Below are positions 36,110 through 43,687 of a DNA stretch of 64,000 nt, piece after piece. This stretch comes from Aeromonas piscicola (lineage in GTDB: Bacteria; Pseudomonadota; Gammaproteobacteria; Enterobacterales; Aeromonadaceae), in NCBI RefSeq assembly GCF_000820005.1, contig NZ_CDBL01000034.1, positions 236,208 through 300,207 on the forward strand. The letters run 5' to 3'. The translations under genes and the position numbers were made by a program. Within the stretch, counting starts at the first letter, position 1. Every line of letters starts with the position of its first letter. The notes beneath the pieces were generated by a model that had not been told where the DNA came from, made no database searches, and saw nothing but the letters and a program-made list of their open reading frames with translations.

Positions 36110-36469
36110 TTACTGTTGTTTGCAGTCGTTGTAGACGCTCTGCCACTCGCCATCCTTGTCGCGCATCTCGACGAAGCCTTCCTCCCCCTTGTTCCACCAG
36201 ACGGCCTCATGCTCATCGGTATAGCGGGCACCGGAGGCGGAGACTGTCTGCGGCAGGGTGTAATCCTTGCCATCGGGCAGTGCCAGCTTGACGAAGTTCA
36301 GGCTCTGGTCGGAGAGGGCGAAGTAGCTCACCTGCACCTTCTTGCCCTGTTCACACTGATAGGTGACGGGATCGCCGCCGGTCACGCTCAATGTGGTGGC
36401 CCCGCGTTCGCAAGCGCTCAGCAGGGTCAGGGCCGTGATGCCCAGCAACAGAATATTGGCGTGTTTCAT
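36110..36469 (-). CDS. mliC: MliC-type lysozyme inhibitor lipoprotein
   Basis: Membrane-bound inhibitor of c-type lysozyme. The 119-residue product has a lipoprotein signal (ILLLGITALTLLSAC, Cys near residue 19) and the MliC fold: VTYQCEQGKKVQVSYFALSD, LALPDGKDYTLPQ, the inhibitory-loop SASGARYTDEHEAVWWNKGEEGFVEM, and a closing Cys in SVYNDCKQQ. ATG 36469 follows GAGAGTTC; the longer open frame to 36574 is rejected because it buries the signal. It complements the PliI gene at 1995, which targets another lysozyme class. Confidence 0.9.
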   Translation of the reverse strand: MKHANILLLGITALTLLSACERGATTLSVTGGDPVTYQCEQGKKVQVSYFALSDQSLNFVKLALPDGKDYTLPQTVSASGARYTDEHEAVWWNKGEEGFVEMRDKDGEWQSVYNDCKQQ

Positions 36470-36578
36470 CTTGAACTCTCCATCGGTGTCATCCGGGCTT
36501 GAGCCTACCAGCTTGTACCCAAGTCGCAATCTTCCCGGAGGCGGACTGCGTCGGTAAGTGTCCGGATGAATCACATGG

Positions 36579-37451
36579 TCATACCAACGCAGCTTGCCGG
36601 ATGACGGGGGTGTCGAGGGGGCATCTCATGGCGCGCTCCAGGATATCCAGTATGTCGCTGTCTATGGTCTCATCAAACTTGCGGGCGAACAGGTGCTCGC
36701 TTTGCTGCAGGGCCTCGGCATCGTGCACCGTGTAGTCGCGCGGGCGCAGCTTGATGTCACCCATGGGGATCCAGTCGATGGCTCGCTTGTCATCGTTGAC
36801 TATCTGACCCTGATAGCTGGTGTTCATGATTACCGTCTGGAAGAAGCCCTCGTCGGCGATCAGGGTGTGGCGGTAGAAATCCTTGAAACGATCGACTTCC
36901 GGGCTGTGGCTGACGAATTTGCAGAATGCCCGGCTCAGGATCATCCACTGATTGCCAATGTAGGGGGTCACACCTTCCAGGTAGGGACGGGTTTTCACCG
37001 GCTCGCACACCAGTTCATGGGCAGTTTCGGTCACATAGTGATCGATGCGGTGCAGAGTGTCCGGTCTGTGCTGGCGCTGATCCGCGACCTTGAGGAAATC
37101 CTTGCCCTTGTGATCACGCAGGAAGTCGTGAATGTCGCTCTGGGAGCGCAGCGGGAAGTCCTGGGCGCTCAGATTGATGAAGAACTCCCACTCCTTGTTT
37201 TGCTCCAGCAGCGCCTCTATGCCGCGCAGCTCCGCATCCACCAGGCTGTAACCGCCCCAGAGCGCATTCTTGCTGGGTAGCATGGCAGCGTTGGGGTAAT
37301 CGCCCAGAAAACGGGCTATCTCCTGCTGCAGATCTGGGCCCGAGCTCTTGTCCACGTGGATCAGGTAGTGGTTGCTGTCGTGGTAAATCGCCTTGAACAG
37401 ACGCTTGAACTGATCGGGATAGCGATGAACCAGAATGAGGTAGGCAATCAT
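36579..37451 (-). CDS. Core-2/I-branching beta-1,6-N-acetylglucosaminyltransferase-like protein
   Basis: GT14-like glycosyltransferase, 290 residues, probably cytoplasmic. Visible are the N-terminal MIAYLILVHRYPDQFKRLFKAIYH, IHVDKSS, WGGYSLVDAELRGIEALL, FINLSAQDFPLRS (the family's SGxDxPL-like block), and IADEGFFQTVIMNT. Bacterial members decorate surface polysaccharides. It stands alone, apart from any polysaccharide cluster, so the acceptor is unknown. Confidence 0.85.
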   Translation of the reverse strand: MIAYLILVHRYPDQFKRLFKAIYHDSNHYLIHVDKSSGPDLQQEIARFLGDYPNAAMLPSKNALWGGYSLVDAELRGIEALLEQNKEWEFFINLSAQDFPLRSQSDIHDFLRDHKGKDFLKVADQRQHRPDTLHRIDHYVTETAHELVCEPVKTRPYLEGVTPYIGNQWMILSRAFCKFVSHSPEVDRFKDFYRHTLIADEGFFQTVIMNTSYQGQIVNDDKRAIDWIPMGDIKLRPRDYTVHDAEALQQSEHLFARKFDETIDSDILDILERAMRCPLDTPVIRQAALV

Positions 37452-37814
37452 GTCAATGTGTCCTGTGTGGGCGGCAGGGCTGCGCCAAACAGAAAATCAC
37501 CTCAGGCCGCTGGCTTGAAGCTTGTTCTCGTCGGGATGGCCGCTGTCGCAGTAAAAAAGAGTGGATAGCAGATAACAACAGTGAGAGCAGACTGCGACGG
37601 GGGAGGATGCGCCTTATGGCATCGGGTCAATACAGCTGGTCTGGCGACGTCAGGTTGAGGGTGAGAGGTGGGCAAGGGCTGCCCTGGCTGGCGACTCTTT
37701 TGCATGACAAGCCTGTCATCAGGTGCAGAGCGCAATCGGCCGGTAAGTGAGGGGCCACATTAGCACGGTTCGGGCCAGGTTCGTTATATATCGCCGGTGC
37801 CGCTGCAAAACTGT
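37452..37814. other. Intergenic region without recognisable content
   Basis: 363 bases between two minus-strand genes. No gene, repeat or clear regulatory site was recognised; it presumably holds the promoter of the glycosyltransferase gene. Confidence 0.5.
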
Positions 37815-38573
37815 TCAATGGAGTCCAAGCCTGGCTTCGAAGTCCCGTACCAGCGCCTCGTAGGTGCCATTGTTTTTGATCTTTTGCAGTCCCTCCTCGA
37901 AGCGTCTGGCCATGGTCTCTCCCTGGGGATTGGCGCGAGAGAAGGCCAGCCAGAAGCCGTCGGTGGAGAGCTTGCCCACCTTGACGATCCGGCCGGTCAG
38001 CTGCTTTTGCTGGATCTTGAGGTAGCCCGGCATCTCGTTCATCAATATGTAATTGACCCGGCCACGCACCAGCATCTCGATGATTTGGGTGTCCGACTTG
38101 GCCTGAAAGCGGGTGATCCTGGGGTTTTCCATGAAGTCGGTGGGATAGGTGTAGCCGAGGGTGATGCCCACAGTTTTCTCTTCCAGCGAGGTGAGCTTGA
38201 GATCCCGGCGAGGCTCGCTGGCCAGGGCGAAGATAGCGAGATCCTCCTCGAACATGGGGGTCTCGTGCCAATAGTACTGGTAGCGGTTCTCCTCCGTGAT
38301 GGTGGCATCGAAGCAACCAAGCACCTTGTCGCTTTTGGCCTCGTGCATGCAGCGGGCGAAGGGGATGGTACGAAACTCGACGGCTATGCCCTCCACGGCG
38401 AAGATGGCTTTCACCAGATCCGGTGCCAGTCCTTCTGGCTGGCCAGTCTCCTTGTTCAGCTCGCAATAAGGGGCCCAGTCATCCTCGGCGGCGATCAGCA
38501 CAGGGGCGGCCCAGGCGCCGCTCATGCCCAGCGAGAGGGCCACTGCCAGCCAGCCGTTGTGAACTCGTGCCAT
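37815..38573 (-). CDS. Periplasmic solute-binding protein, family 3-like (orphan)
   Basis: A 252-residue secreted protein: signal peptide (WLAVALSLGMSGAWA, cleavage near residue 22), then the family-3 fold (VLIAAEDDWAPYCELN, GLAPDLVKAIFAVEGIAVEFRTIPFARCMHEAKSDKVLGCFDATIT, VGITLGYTYPTDFMENP, MLVRGRVNYILMNE). ATG 38573 is preceded by GGAGAGG; the upstream open frame runs through a terminator. No transport partners are adjacent. Probably binds amino acids or small polar solutes. Confidence 0.85.
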   Translation of the reverse strand: MARVHNGWLAVALSLGMSGAWAAPVLIAAEDDWAPYCELNKETGQPEGLAPDLVKAIFAVEGIAVEFRTIPFARCMHEAKSDKVLGCFDATITEENRYQYYWHETPMFEEDLAIFALASEPRRDLKLTSLEEKTVGITLGYTYPTDFMENPRITRFQAKSDTQIIEMLVRGRVNYILMNEMPGYLKIQQKQLTGRIVKVGKLSTDGFWLAFSRANPQGETMARRFEEGLQKIKNNGTYEALVRDFEARLGLH

Positions 38574-38656
38574 TGTGCCTCTCCGCCTTGTGACCACCCT
38601 TGCAAGCATAGTTGCAGTTGTTGTCCGACCAGAGTGGCTGGCCTGCAAAACGCGGA

Positions 38657-38688
38657 CAAAAAAACGCCCCGGTAGGCATAGCGGGGCG
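38657..38688 (-). terminator. Terminator of the efflux operon
   Basis: CGCCCCG and CGGGGCG form a stem around a ten-base loop, followed on the minus strand by an eight-base T-run. Confidence 0.88.
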
Positions 38689-38722
38689 AAAGACAGCACA
38701 TCCTTGAGCTAACAACAGGGGG

Positions 38723-39751
38723 TCAATAACCGAACCGAGTCGCCTCGAAGCGGTTAAGCAGTCGGTGGATGAGATAACAGGCCAGCAGGGTGGCGACGAT
38801 GGCAAACAGTATGCTGCTCACCCGATAGAGGGCGCTGAACACCAGATCGTTGCCCGGGGTCAGGTACTGGCCAAACAGTATGCCAAGGGTGGTGAGGGCG
38901 CCGAAGCCAACCCCGGAGCCGCTCGCCTCCTTCACATGGGCGTGGCTGAACAGCATGGCCCCGAGCCAGAGCATGGGGGCGACCAGCAGGAGCAAGCCGG
39001 ACCAGTCGTAGAGTACCAGCTGGCTGAGCAGGCCGAAGGTCACACCGAGCAGGGTGCCCATGGCCCGCTTGCGGGCATAGCTCAGTGCGCCGTTCCAGTG
39101 CATGGGAAAGAGCAGCAGCAGGGTGGTGGCCTGGGCGGACATGGAGTCCCGCAAGTCGAAGATCTGGAACACCATGAAGGAGAGTGTGGCTATGCTGGCG
39201 CCGAGCAGGGCCTCGTGCCGCATCCTGTGTGGCGCCTTGGGGGCTGCCGCCGGCTTGGGCCGCTCTTCCACATCCGGGATCAGTGCCGTCAACAGGTAGG
39301 CGATGAGCACTGACAGTACGCTGGACCACAGATTGTTGAAGATGAGGTCGTTGAGATCGGTCTGCGGGTAGCTGGCAAAGTGCAGCATTATGCTCAGGCT
39401 CAGCACGCCATTGGCGCCGAACAGGAACAGACTGCCCCGGGACATGGCGGCGAAGCGATAGAGAAACAGCAGGAAGGCGATGGGGATCATCAGGCCGGGA
39501 TGACCGCCAAACAGCCCTCCCAGCAGACCCACTTCCACACCGCAGATGACGGCGGCCGCGATCAGCTGACGGGCTGCATGGCCGTTCATCACAGGCACCA
39601 TGCCCAGCAGCAATACCGGGGTCACGGTATAGAAGACGCCATAGTTCCAGCCAAACAGCTTGCAGAGCAGGAAGCCAAGGGTGCAGCCAAAGGCGATGCG
39701 CAGACATTGGCGCAGCTCGTTGGCGGTGAGGGGTCTGTGCCACAGATTCAT
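38723..39751 (-). CDS. FUSC/DUF2955-like inner membrane transporter
   Basis: A 342-residue membrane protein with about ten predicted helices in two halves separated by a short polar segment (DVEERPKPAAAPKAPHRMRHE near residue 180). It resembles the aromatic-acid exporter/FUSC and DUF2955 group (NELRQCLRIAFGCTLGFLLCKLFGW at the N-terminus, TTLLLLFPMHWNGALSYARKRAMGTLLGVTFG). It lies directly downstream of an HlyD-like subunit under a MarR gene, an arrangement typical of drug or aromatic-acid efflux pumps of the AaeAB/EmrA-like kind. Substrate unknown. Confidence 0.82.
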   Translation of the reverse strand: MNLWHRPLTANELRQCLRIAFGCTLGFLLCKLFGWNYGVFYTVTPVLLLGMVPVMNGHAARQLIAAAVICGVEVGLLGGLFGGHPGLMIPIAFLLFLYRFAAMSRGSLFLFGANGVLSLSIMLHFASYPQTDLNDLIFNNLWSSVLSVLIAYLLTALIPDVEERPKPAAAPKAPHRMRHEALLGASIATLSFMVFQIFDLRDSMSAQATTLLLLFPMHWNGALSYARKRAMGTLLGVTFGLLSQLVLYDWSGLLLLVAPMLWLGAMLFSHAHVKEASGSGVGFGALTTLGILFGQYLTPGNDLVFSALYRVSSILFAIVATLLACYLIHRLLNRFEATRFGY

Positions 39752-39761
39752 CGCCGCCACC

Positions 39762-40817
39762 TTAGTAGATGTAGTGCAGCAGGCTGAGCAGACGGATCTG
39801 GCCACGGGCAAACAGAGCGCTTAGTGCGTTGTCCGGCAGCAGTTGTACTGTTGCGCGGGCACCGGCCGGCAGGTGGCTTGGCAACTGCTCCAGCGTCAGG
39901 TGCAGCCGCAGCCGCTGGGCGTCACGCACCCAGCGATCCGATTCGGTGGGGCTGGCCAGCAGACCGTTGGCATCGAACTGACCGGCGCTGACACCGGCAT
40001 CCAGGCTGGTGACCCGAGCCGGATAGAGCTTGCCCGGCTCGCCATCGAAGGCGACCAGCGCCTGGCTGTCCTGCGCCACGTGACGCAGGCTCTTCTCGCG
40101 AAAATCGGCGATCACGTCCACCTGCTCGGAGACCAGCGCCAACAGCGGGGCTCCCGCCGCGGCGAAGCTGCCCGGTTTGAGTTGCAGGTTGGTGATGATG
40201 CCATCCTGGCTGGCGTGTACCTGGCTGTAGGCGAGGTGGAGCTCGGCCTGGGCGAGGTGGTTGCGCGCCTGGCGTAGCAACAGGTTGTCATTGCCGGGCA
40301 GACCGCGGTTCACCTTGGCCTGGGTCATGCGGGCCTTGCTGGCCATCAGGTTGGCCTGGGCGGTGCGAAACGCGCTGTCAGCGTCATCTTTTTGCTGTTC
40401 CGACACCATGTGACGGCGATAGAGGGTATCAATGCGTTCGGCTTCCCGCAGCTTCTGGGAGGCCTGACTCTGCAACGAGTTGAAGTCGGCGGTCGCGGCG
40501 TTGAGGTTGGCGTCGAGCTGACGGTTCTGCTGCTCGGCCTGATCCAGCGCGAGGCGGGCCTGTTCGACGGCCAGTTCAAAGGGGGCGGGATCGAGCGTGA
40601 ACAGCAGATCGCCCTGTTTGACATGCTGGTTGTTGCCGACGGCGACCTGCGCCACCTTGCCGCTGACCTGGGGGGCCATCTTGGTCACGACACGGGTGGC
40701 CATGGCTTGCGGGGTGAGTGGCATCTTGAGGTCGGCCAGCAGGAAGTAGCCAAATACCAGTACGAAGGACCCCATGGCCCATTTTATCCAGCGTTTGAAT
40801 TGTTGATCCGGGGTCAT
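39762..40817 (-). CDS. HlyD/EmrA-family membrane fusion protein
   Basis: Periplasmic adaptor of an efflux pump, 351 residues. One N-terminal membrane helix (WAMGSFVLVFGYFLLADL), the biotinyl-lipoyl-like segment (VAPQVSGKVAQVAVGNNQHVKQGDLLFTLD form), a helical hairpin (about residues 80-190, rich in Gln and Ala), the second lipoyl half (TNLQLKPGSFAAAGAPLLALV) and a beta-barrel. The ATG at 40817 comes one base after the MarR TAA, so translation is coupled. Works with the downstream FUSC-like protein. Confidence 0.9.
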   Translation of the reverse strand: MTPDQQFKRWIKWAMGSFVLVFGYFLLADLKMPLTPQAMATRVVTKMAPQVSGKVAQVAVGNNQHVKQGDLLFTLDPAPFELAVEQARLALDQAEQQNRQLDANLNAATADFNSLQSQASQKLREAERIDTLYRRHMVSEQQKDDADSAFRTAQANLMASKARMTQAKVNRGLPGNDNLLLRQARNHLAQAELHLAYSQVHASQDGIITNLQLKPGSFAAAGAPLLALVSEQVDVIADFREKSLRHVAQDSQALVAFDGEPGKLYPARVTSLDAGVSAGQFDANGLLASPTESDRWVRDAQRLRLHLTLEQLPSHLPAGARATVQLLPDNALSALFARGQIRLLSLLHYIY

Positions 40818-40818
40818 C

Positions 40819-41292
40819 TTATTCTCTCTCTTCACTCTGTGAACCTATCTTGCCGAGGGCGTTGGCGGAGATCCGGTGCACTATGTCTTCAAATTGTTCC
40901 AGCTCTCGCTGGCTGATGCCGGTGAGCAGGTCCCGGCGAATGTCCATGATGCGATCCTCGATCTGGTCGAGCAGCGCCTTGCCCGCTGGCGTCAGGGTCA
41001 CGATGCGGGCCCGTTTGTCCTGGCTGCAGCAGTGGCGTTCCACCAGTCCCTGCTCTTCCAGCAGGCCCAGGGTGCGCATCAGCGAGGGCAGCTCTATCTC
41101 CAGCGCCTCGGCGAGCGTCTTCTGGCTGAGGTGACCACCGAGGCGACTGAGTTTCCACAGTGCGGTCCAGCGCGGATGGGTCAGACCCAGGGGCGCCAGC
41201 TCAAGATCGGCCACGGTACGCCACAGTCGATGCAGTCGTCCGACTCGCTCGGCGAGGGACAACTCGCGCAACATTTCCAGGTCCTTCATCAT
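40819..41292 (-). CDS. MarR-family transcriptional regulator
   Basis: Winged-helix repressor, 157 residues, of the SlyA/MarR type (LTHPRWTALWKLSRLGGHLSQKTLAEALEIELPSLMRTLGLLEEQGLVERHCCSQDKRARIVTLTPAGKALLDQI). The adjacent Cys-Cys in the wing (ERHCCSQDKRA) is unusual and could respond to thiol-reactive ligands (inference). It heads the operon with the HlyD-like and FUSC-like genes and has a large inverted repeat in its promoter. Confidence 0.93.
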   Translation of the reverse strand: MMKDLEMLRELSLAERVGRLHRLWRTVADLELAPLGLTHPRWTALWKLSRLGGHLSQKTLAEALEIELPSLMRTLGLLEEQGLVERHCCSQDKRARIVTLTPAGKALLDQIEDRIMDIRRDLLTGISQRELEQFEDIVHRISANALGKIGSQSEERE

Positions 41293-41305
41293 GTGGTGCT
41301 CTCCA

Positions 41306-41352
41306 TTTACTTAGCCTGCTAAGTATTGTAGTTATTTAGCAGGCTAAGTAAA
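41306..41352. promoter_or_regulatory. MarR operator: perfect 17-bp inverted repeat
   Basis: TTTACTTAGCCTGCTAA (41306-41322) and its exact reverse complement (41336-41352) are separated by 13 bases, 14 bases upstream of the marR start. Each arm contains its own imperfect palindrome TTAGCctGCTAA, so the region offers two dimer sites about 30 bases apart, as expected for an autoregulated MarR repressor. Confidence 0.85.
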
Positions 41353-41421
41353 CAGTGTGATCGGGATCTTGTTTAGAAAAAATTAAGACAGGTTTCTTAT
41401 GGCGCTTTTTTGATGAGCGAA

Positions 41422-41446
41422 GAGCCTCACAAGAGGCTTTTCTGGT
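41422..41446 (+). terminator. Isolated terminator-like hairpin
   Basis: AGCCTC-acaa-GAGGCT followed by TTTC. No gene is visible just upstream on the plus strand, so it may end a short transcript arising in the marR promoter region. Confidence 0.35.
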
Positions 41447-41643
41447 TTGGGATGAGCAAAAGGTGCGTGAAATCCCATGGCATACCCTGGCGGGATAAAT
41501 AAACGTGGGCTGGCTGGGGGGATGAAAATAAGGAAAGGGTCGCGCCTGCTATTATTTTTGGTCAACAGGATGTCATATAAATTAGGCAGCCTGTTTTTTA
41601 TCCACTAATATTGATGGGTCAGCTAAACAGGGAGATGATAGCT

Positions 41644-41802
41644 GTGGAACGATATGAATCGGGTGACCCCCATTTTTCAATCGAGAGCCTGCTGGCCGAT
41701 GGAGAATATGTTGCCGACGCGCATTATGGCCTCAGTCTGGAAGCGAGCGATATCTGTCATGAATTTGACCCTGCCAATATTCCACTGTTATTAGCCGAAT
41801 AG
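41644..41802 (+). CDS. Possible small protein, 52 residues, unknown
   Basis: GTG start with AGGGAG nine bases upstream; an in-frame ATG at 41611 would add 11 residues. Acidic, no membrane segment (SGDPHFSIESLLADGEYVAD... ends LLLAE). No family recognised and nothing downstream suggests an operon. The RBS and acidic, balanced composition are the only support. Confidence 0.3.
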   Translation: MERYESGDPHFSIESLLADGEYVADAHYGLSLEASDICHEFDPANIPLLLAE

Positions 41803-42165
41803 CGAAAACAAGCAGGTTGAAATGAGGTACTGGCCATTCAGGTGTGCCTGATCCTTGGGGCATGCACTGTCCCGTCTGTGTCATTTGATCGCTCTGAAAG
41901 GCACGGCTGTCGCGCCACGCCTGCAATGAGATCTATATAGATCCCATCTTGGAACCCTCTATTGCCGGTGGCAGCCGGGGCCCGGTGATCCGCCAGCCTC
42001 AGTTCATGGAAGTGCGTTGGCGCTATGCCCGCGTTGTCACTGCTCTGGTATGAAGACGCAGCCTATATATGGGGCTGTCATCATCCGACCGCTATCCAAT
42101 TATTTCCTGCCTGGTGATGAGTGAAATTTAATCAATGTTTAATGTTCATCCAGCCAAGCCGTGGT

Positions 42166-42181
42166 GTGATGTCGACATCAC
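42166..42181. promoter_or_regulatory. Perfect 16-bp palindrome upstream of the malate operon
   Basis: GTGATGTCGACATCAC, about 190 bases before the transporter start. It resembles a CRP site but has eight rather than six bases between TGTGA and TCAC. Binding protein unknown. Confidence 0.35.
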
Positions 42182-42369
42182 TCATTATTTCTGCGACTGG
42201 CCAGCGCAGTCCAGGGCTTGTGAATAACGCGGGTGGAGGTAGCTTATGGCCGTTTTTGGGCCATAGAGTTTAAGGTTTTAATGTTTTTATATGCCTTTGC
42301 AATCGGGCTAACCGACAGGGAAGGGGAGGATCACTAGAGTAGCGCCACACCACACGCTGGAGCATAACA

Positions 42370-43677
42370 ATGAAAAACCTCTCTACCCCACAAACCAGGA
42401 TCGCGCTGTTTGGCGACCGACAGATTGCCGGCATGCCCATGATGATCTTCCTCGGGCTTGCCACCTGTGTGCTCTTCTCGGGCTGGAATGGATCCTTGCC
42501 GCTCGGCATGGTCGGCGCGCTGGCGCTGATGTTCGTGCTCGGCACCCTGCTGACCGAGCTGGGCGAGCGCATCACCCCCATACGTGAATACCTGGGGGGC
42601 GGTACCATACTCGCCATCTTCGGCGGCGCCGCCCTGTTTGAATACCGGATCCTGCCAATCGAGGCGGGTCAGGTGATCATCGGCTTCATGAAGGAAGGGG
42701 GCTTTCTCAACTTCTTCATCGCCAGCCTGGTGACCGGCTCCGTCTTTGGCATGAGCAGTGCCCTGCTGAAAAATGCCGCCATGCGTTACCTGCCGGTGAT
42801 CCTGGGGGGCGTGACTTTGGCGCTGCTCAGCGTCGGCCTGGTCGGCTCCCTGATGGGCTATGGCTTCAAGAATGCGGTGCTGCTCATCGGCCTGCCCATC
42901 ATGGGCGGTGGCATGGGCGCCGGCGCCGTGCCGCTGGTGGAGATCCTCTCGGGACCGATGCAGATGTCCAGCGCCGATCTGCTGTCACGCATGGTGCCCG
43001 CCGTGGTGATCGCCAACACCCTGGCCATTTTGGTGGGCACCATGCTGGCCCGTCTCGGCCGTCGTTACCCCTCCCTGACCGGCAACGGTCAGCTGATGAT
43101 CAAGGAGAGCAGCCAGAAGGTGGCCGAAGAGCAGGTTCAGGCACCGACCCTGGAGAGCCTCGGCATGGGGCTCTTCATCAGCTCCAGCATGTTCGTGTTG
43201 GGCTCCCTGCTCGGCAACTTCATTCCCATGCATCCCTTTGCGCTCATGATACTGGCGGTGGCCATCATCAAGGTGAGCGGCGTGCTGCCGCGCCGTTACG
43301 AGCAGGCGGCCGCCGACTGGTACCAGTTCGTGGTCGGCAATCTGACGCCCTCTCTGCTGGTGGGCATAGGGGTCGCCTACACCAGCATCCCCGAGCTCAT
43401 CAGCGCCTTCTCCATCAGCTACTTCGTGCTGGTGCTGGTGACTGTGGTCGGCGGTGCCCTGGGGGCAGCTTTGGTAGGGCGCATGATAGGTTTTTACCCC
43501 ATAGAGGCGGCCATCACCGGCGGTCTGTGCATGGCCAACATGGGCGGTACGGGCGATGTGGCCGTGCTGTCGGCGGCCCAGCGTATGAAGCTGATGCCGT
43601 TTGCCCAGATCTCTTCCCGTCTCGGGGGCGCCGTCATGTTGATCCTGGCTACCCTGCTCATCTCGCTGCTGGCATAA
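42370..43677 (+). CDS. 2-hydroxycarboxylate transporter (2HCT family, CimH/MaeN-like)
   Basis: Secondary transporter for malate, citrate or lactate coupled to Na+ or H+. The 435-residue product has about 11 membrane helices and both conserved reentrant-loop motifs of the family, GLPIMGGGMGAGAVPL near residue 175 and GGLCMANMGGTGDVAVLSAA near 378. Its operon with malic enzyme points to malate as substrate. GGAG lies before ATG; malic enzyme starts 10 bases downstream. Confidence 0.9.
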   Translation: MKNLSTPQTRIALFGDRQIAGMPMMIFLGLATCVLFSGWNGSLPLGMVGALALMFVLGTLLTELGERITPIREYLGGGTILAIFGGAALFEYRILPIEAGQVIIGFMKEGGFLNFFIASLVTGSVFGMSSALLKNAAMRYLPVILGGVTLALLSVGLVGSLMGYGFKNAVLLIGLPIMGGGMGAGAVPLVEILSGPMQMSSADLLSRMVPAVVIANTLAILVGTMLARLGRRYPSLTGNGQLMIKESSQKVAEEQVQAPTLESLGMGLFISSSMFVLGSLLGNFIPMHPFALMILAVAIIKVSGVLPRRYEQAAADWYQFVVGNLTPSLLVGIGVAYTSIPELISAFSISYFVLVLVTVVGGALGAALVGRMIGFYPIEAAITGGLCMANMGGTGDVAVLSAAQRMKLMPFAQISSRLGGAVMLILATLLISLLA

Positions 43678-43687
43678 GGAATCGACA

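Larger units (their letters stand above)
41353..42369. other. 1-kb gene-poor region between efflux and malate operons
   Basis: Lower GC than its surroundings. It holds a terminator-like hairpin (41422-41446), one possible small gene (41644-41802), and two perfect palindromes: GATCTATATAGATC (41930-41943) and GTGATGTCGACATCAC (42166-42181). An AT-rich segment before the 2HCT transporter gene is a likely binding region for the operon's own response regulator. No other gene is recognisable. Confidence 0.55.

Noticed and set aside
37502..37735. Short minus-strand open frame in the gap at 37.5-37.8 kb
   Set aside because: No RBS and low-complexity composition; no protein-like motif.
42165..42182. 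CRP site upstream of the malate operon
   Set aside because: The half-sites are eight bases apart instead of six; kept only as an unassigned palindrome.
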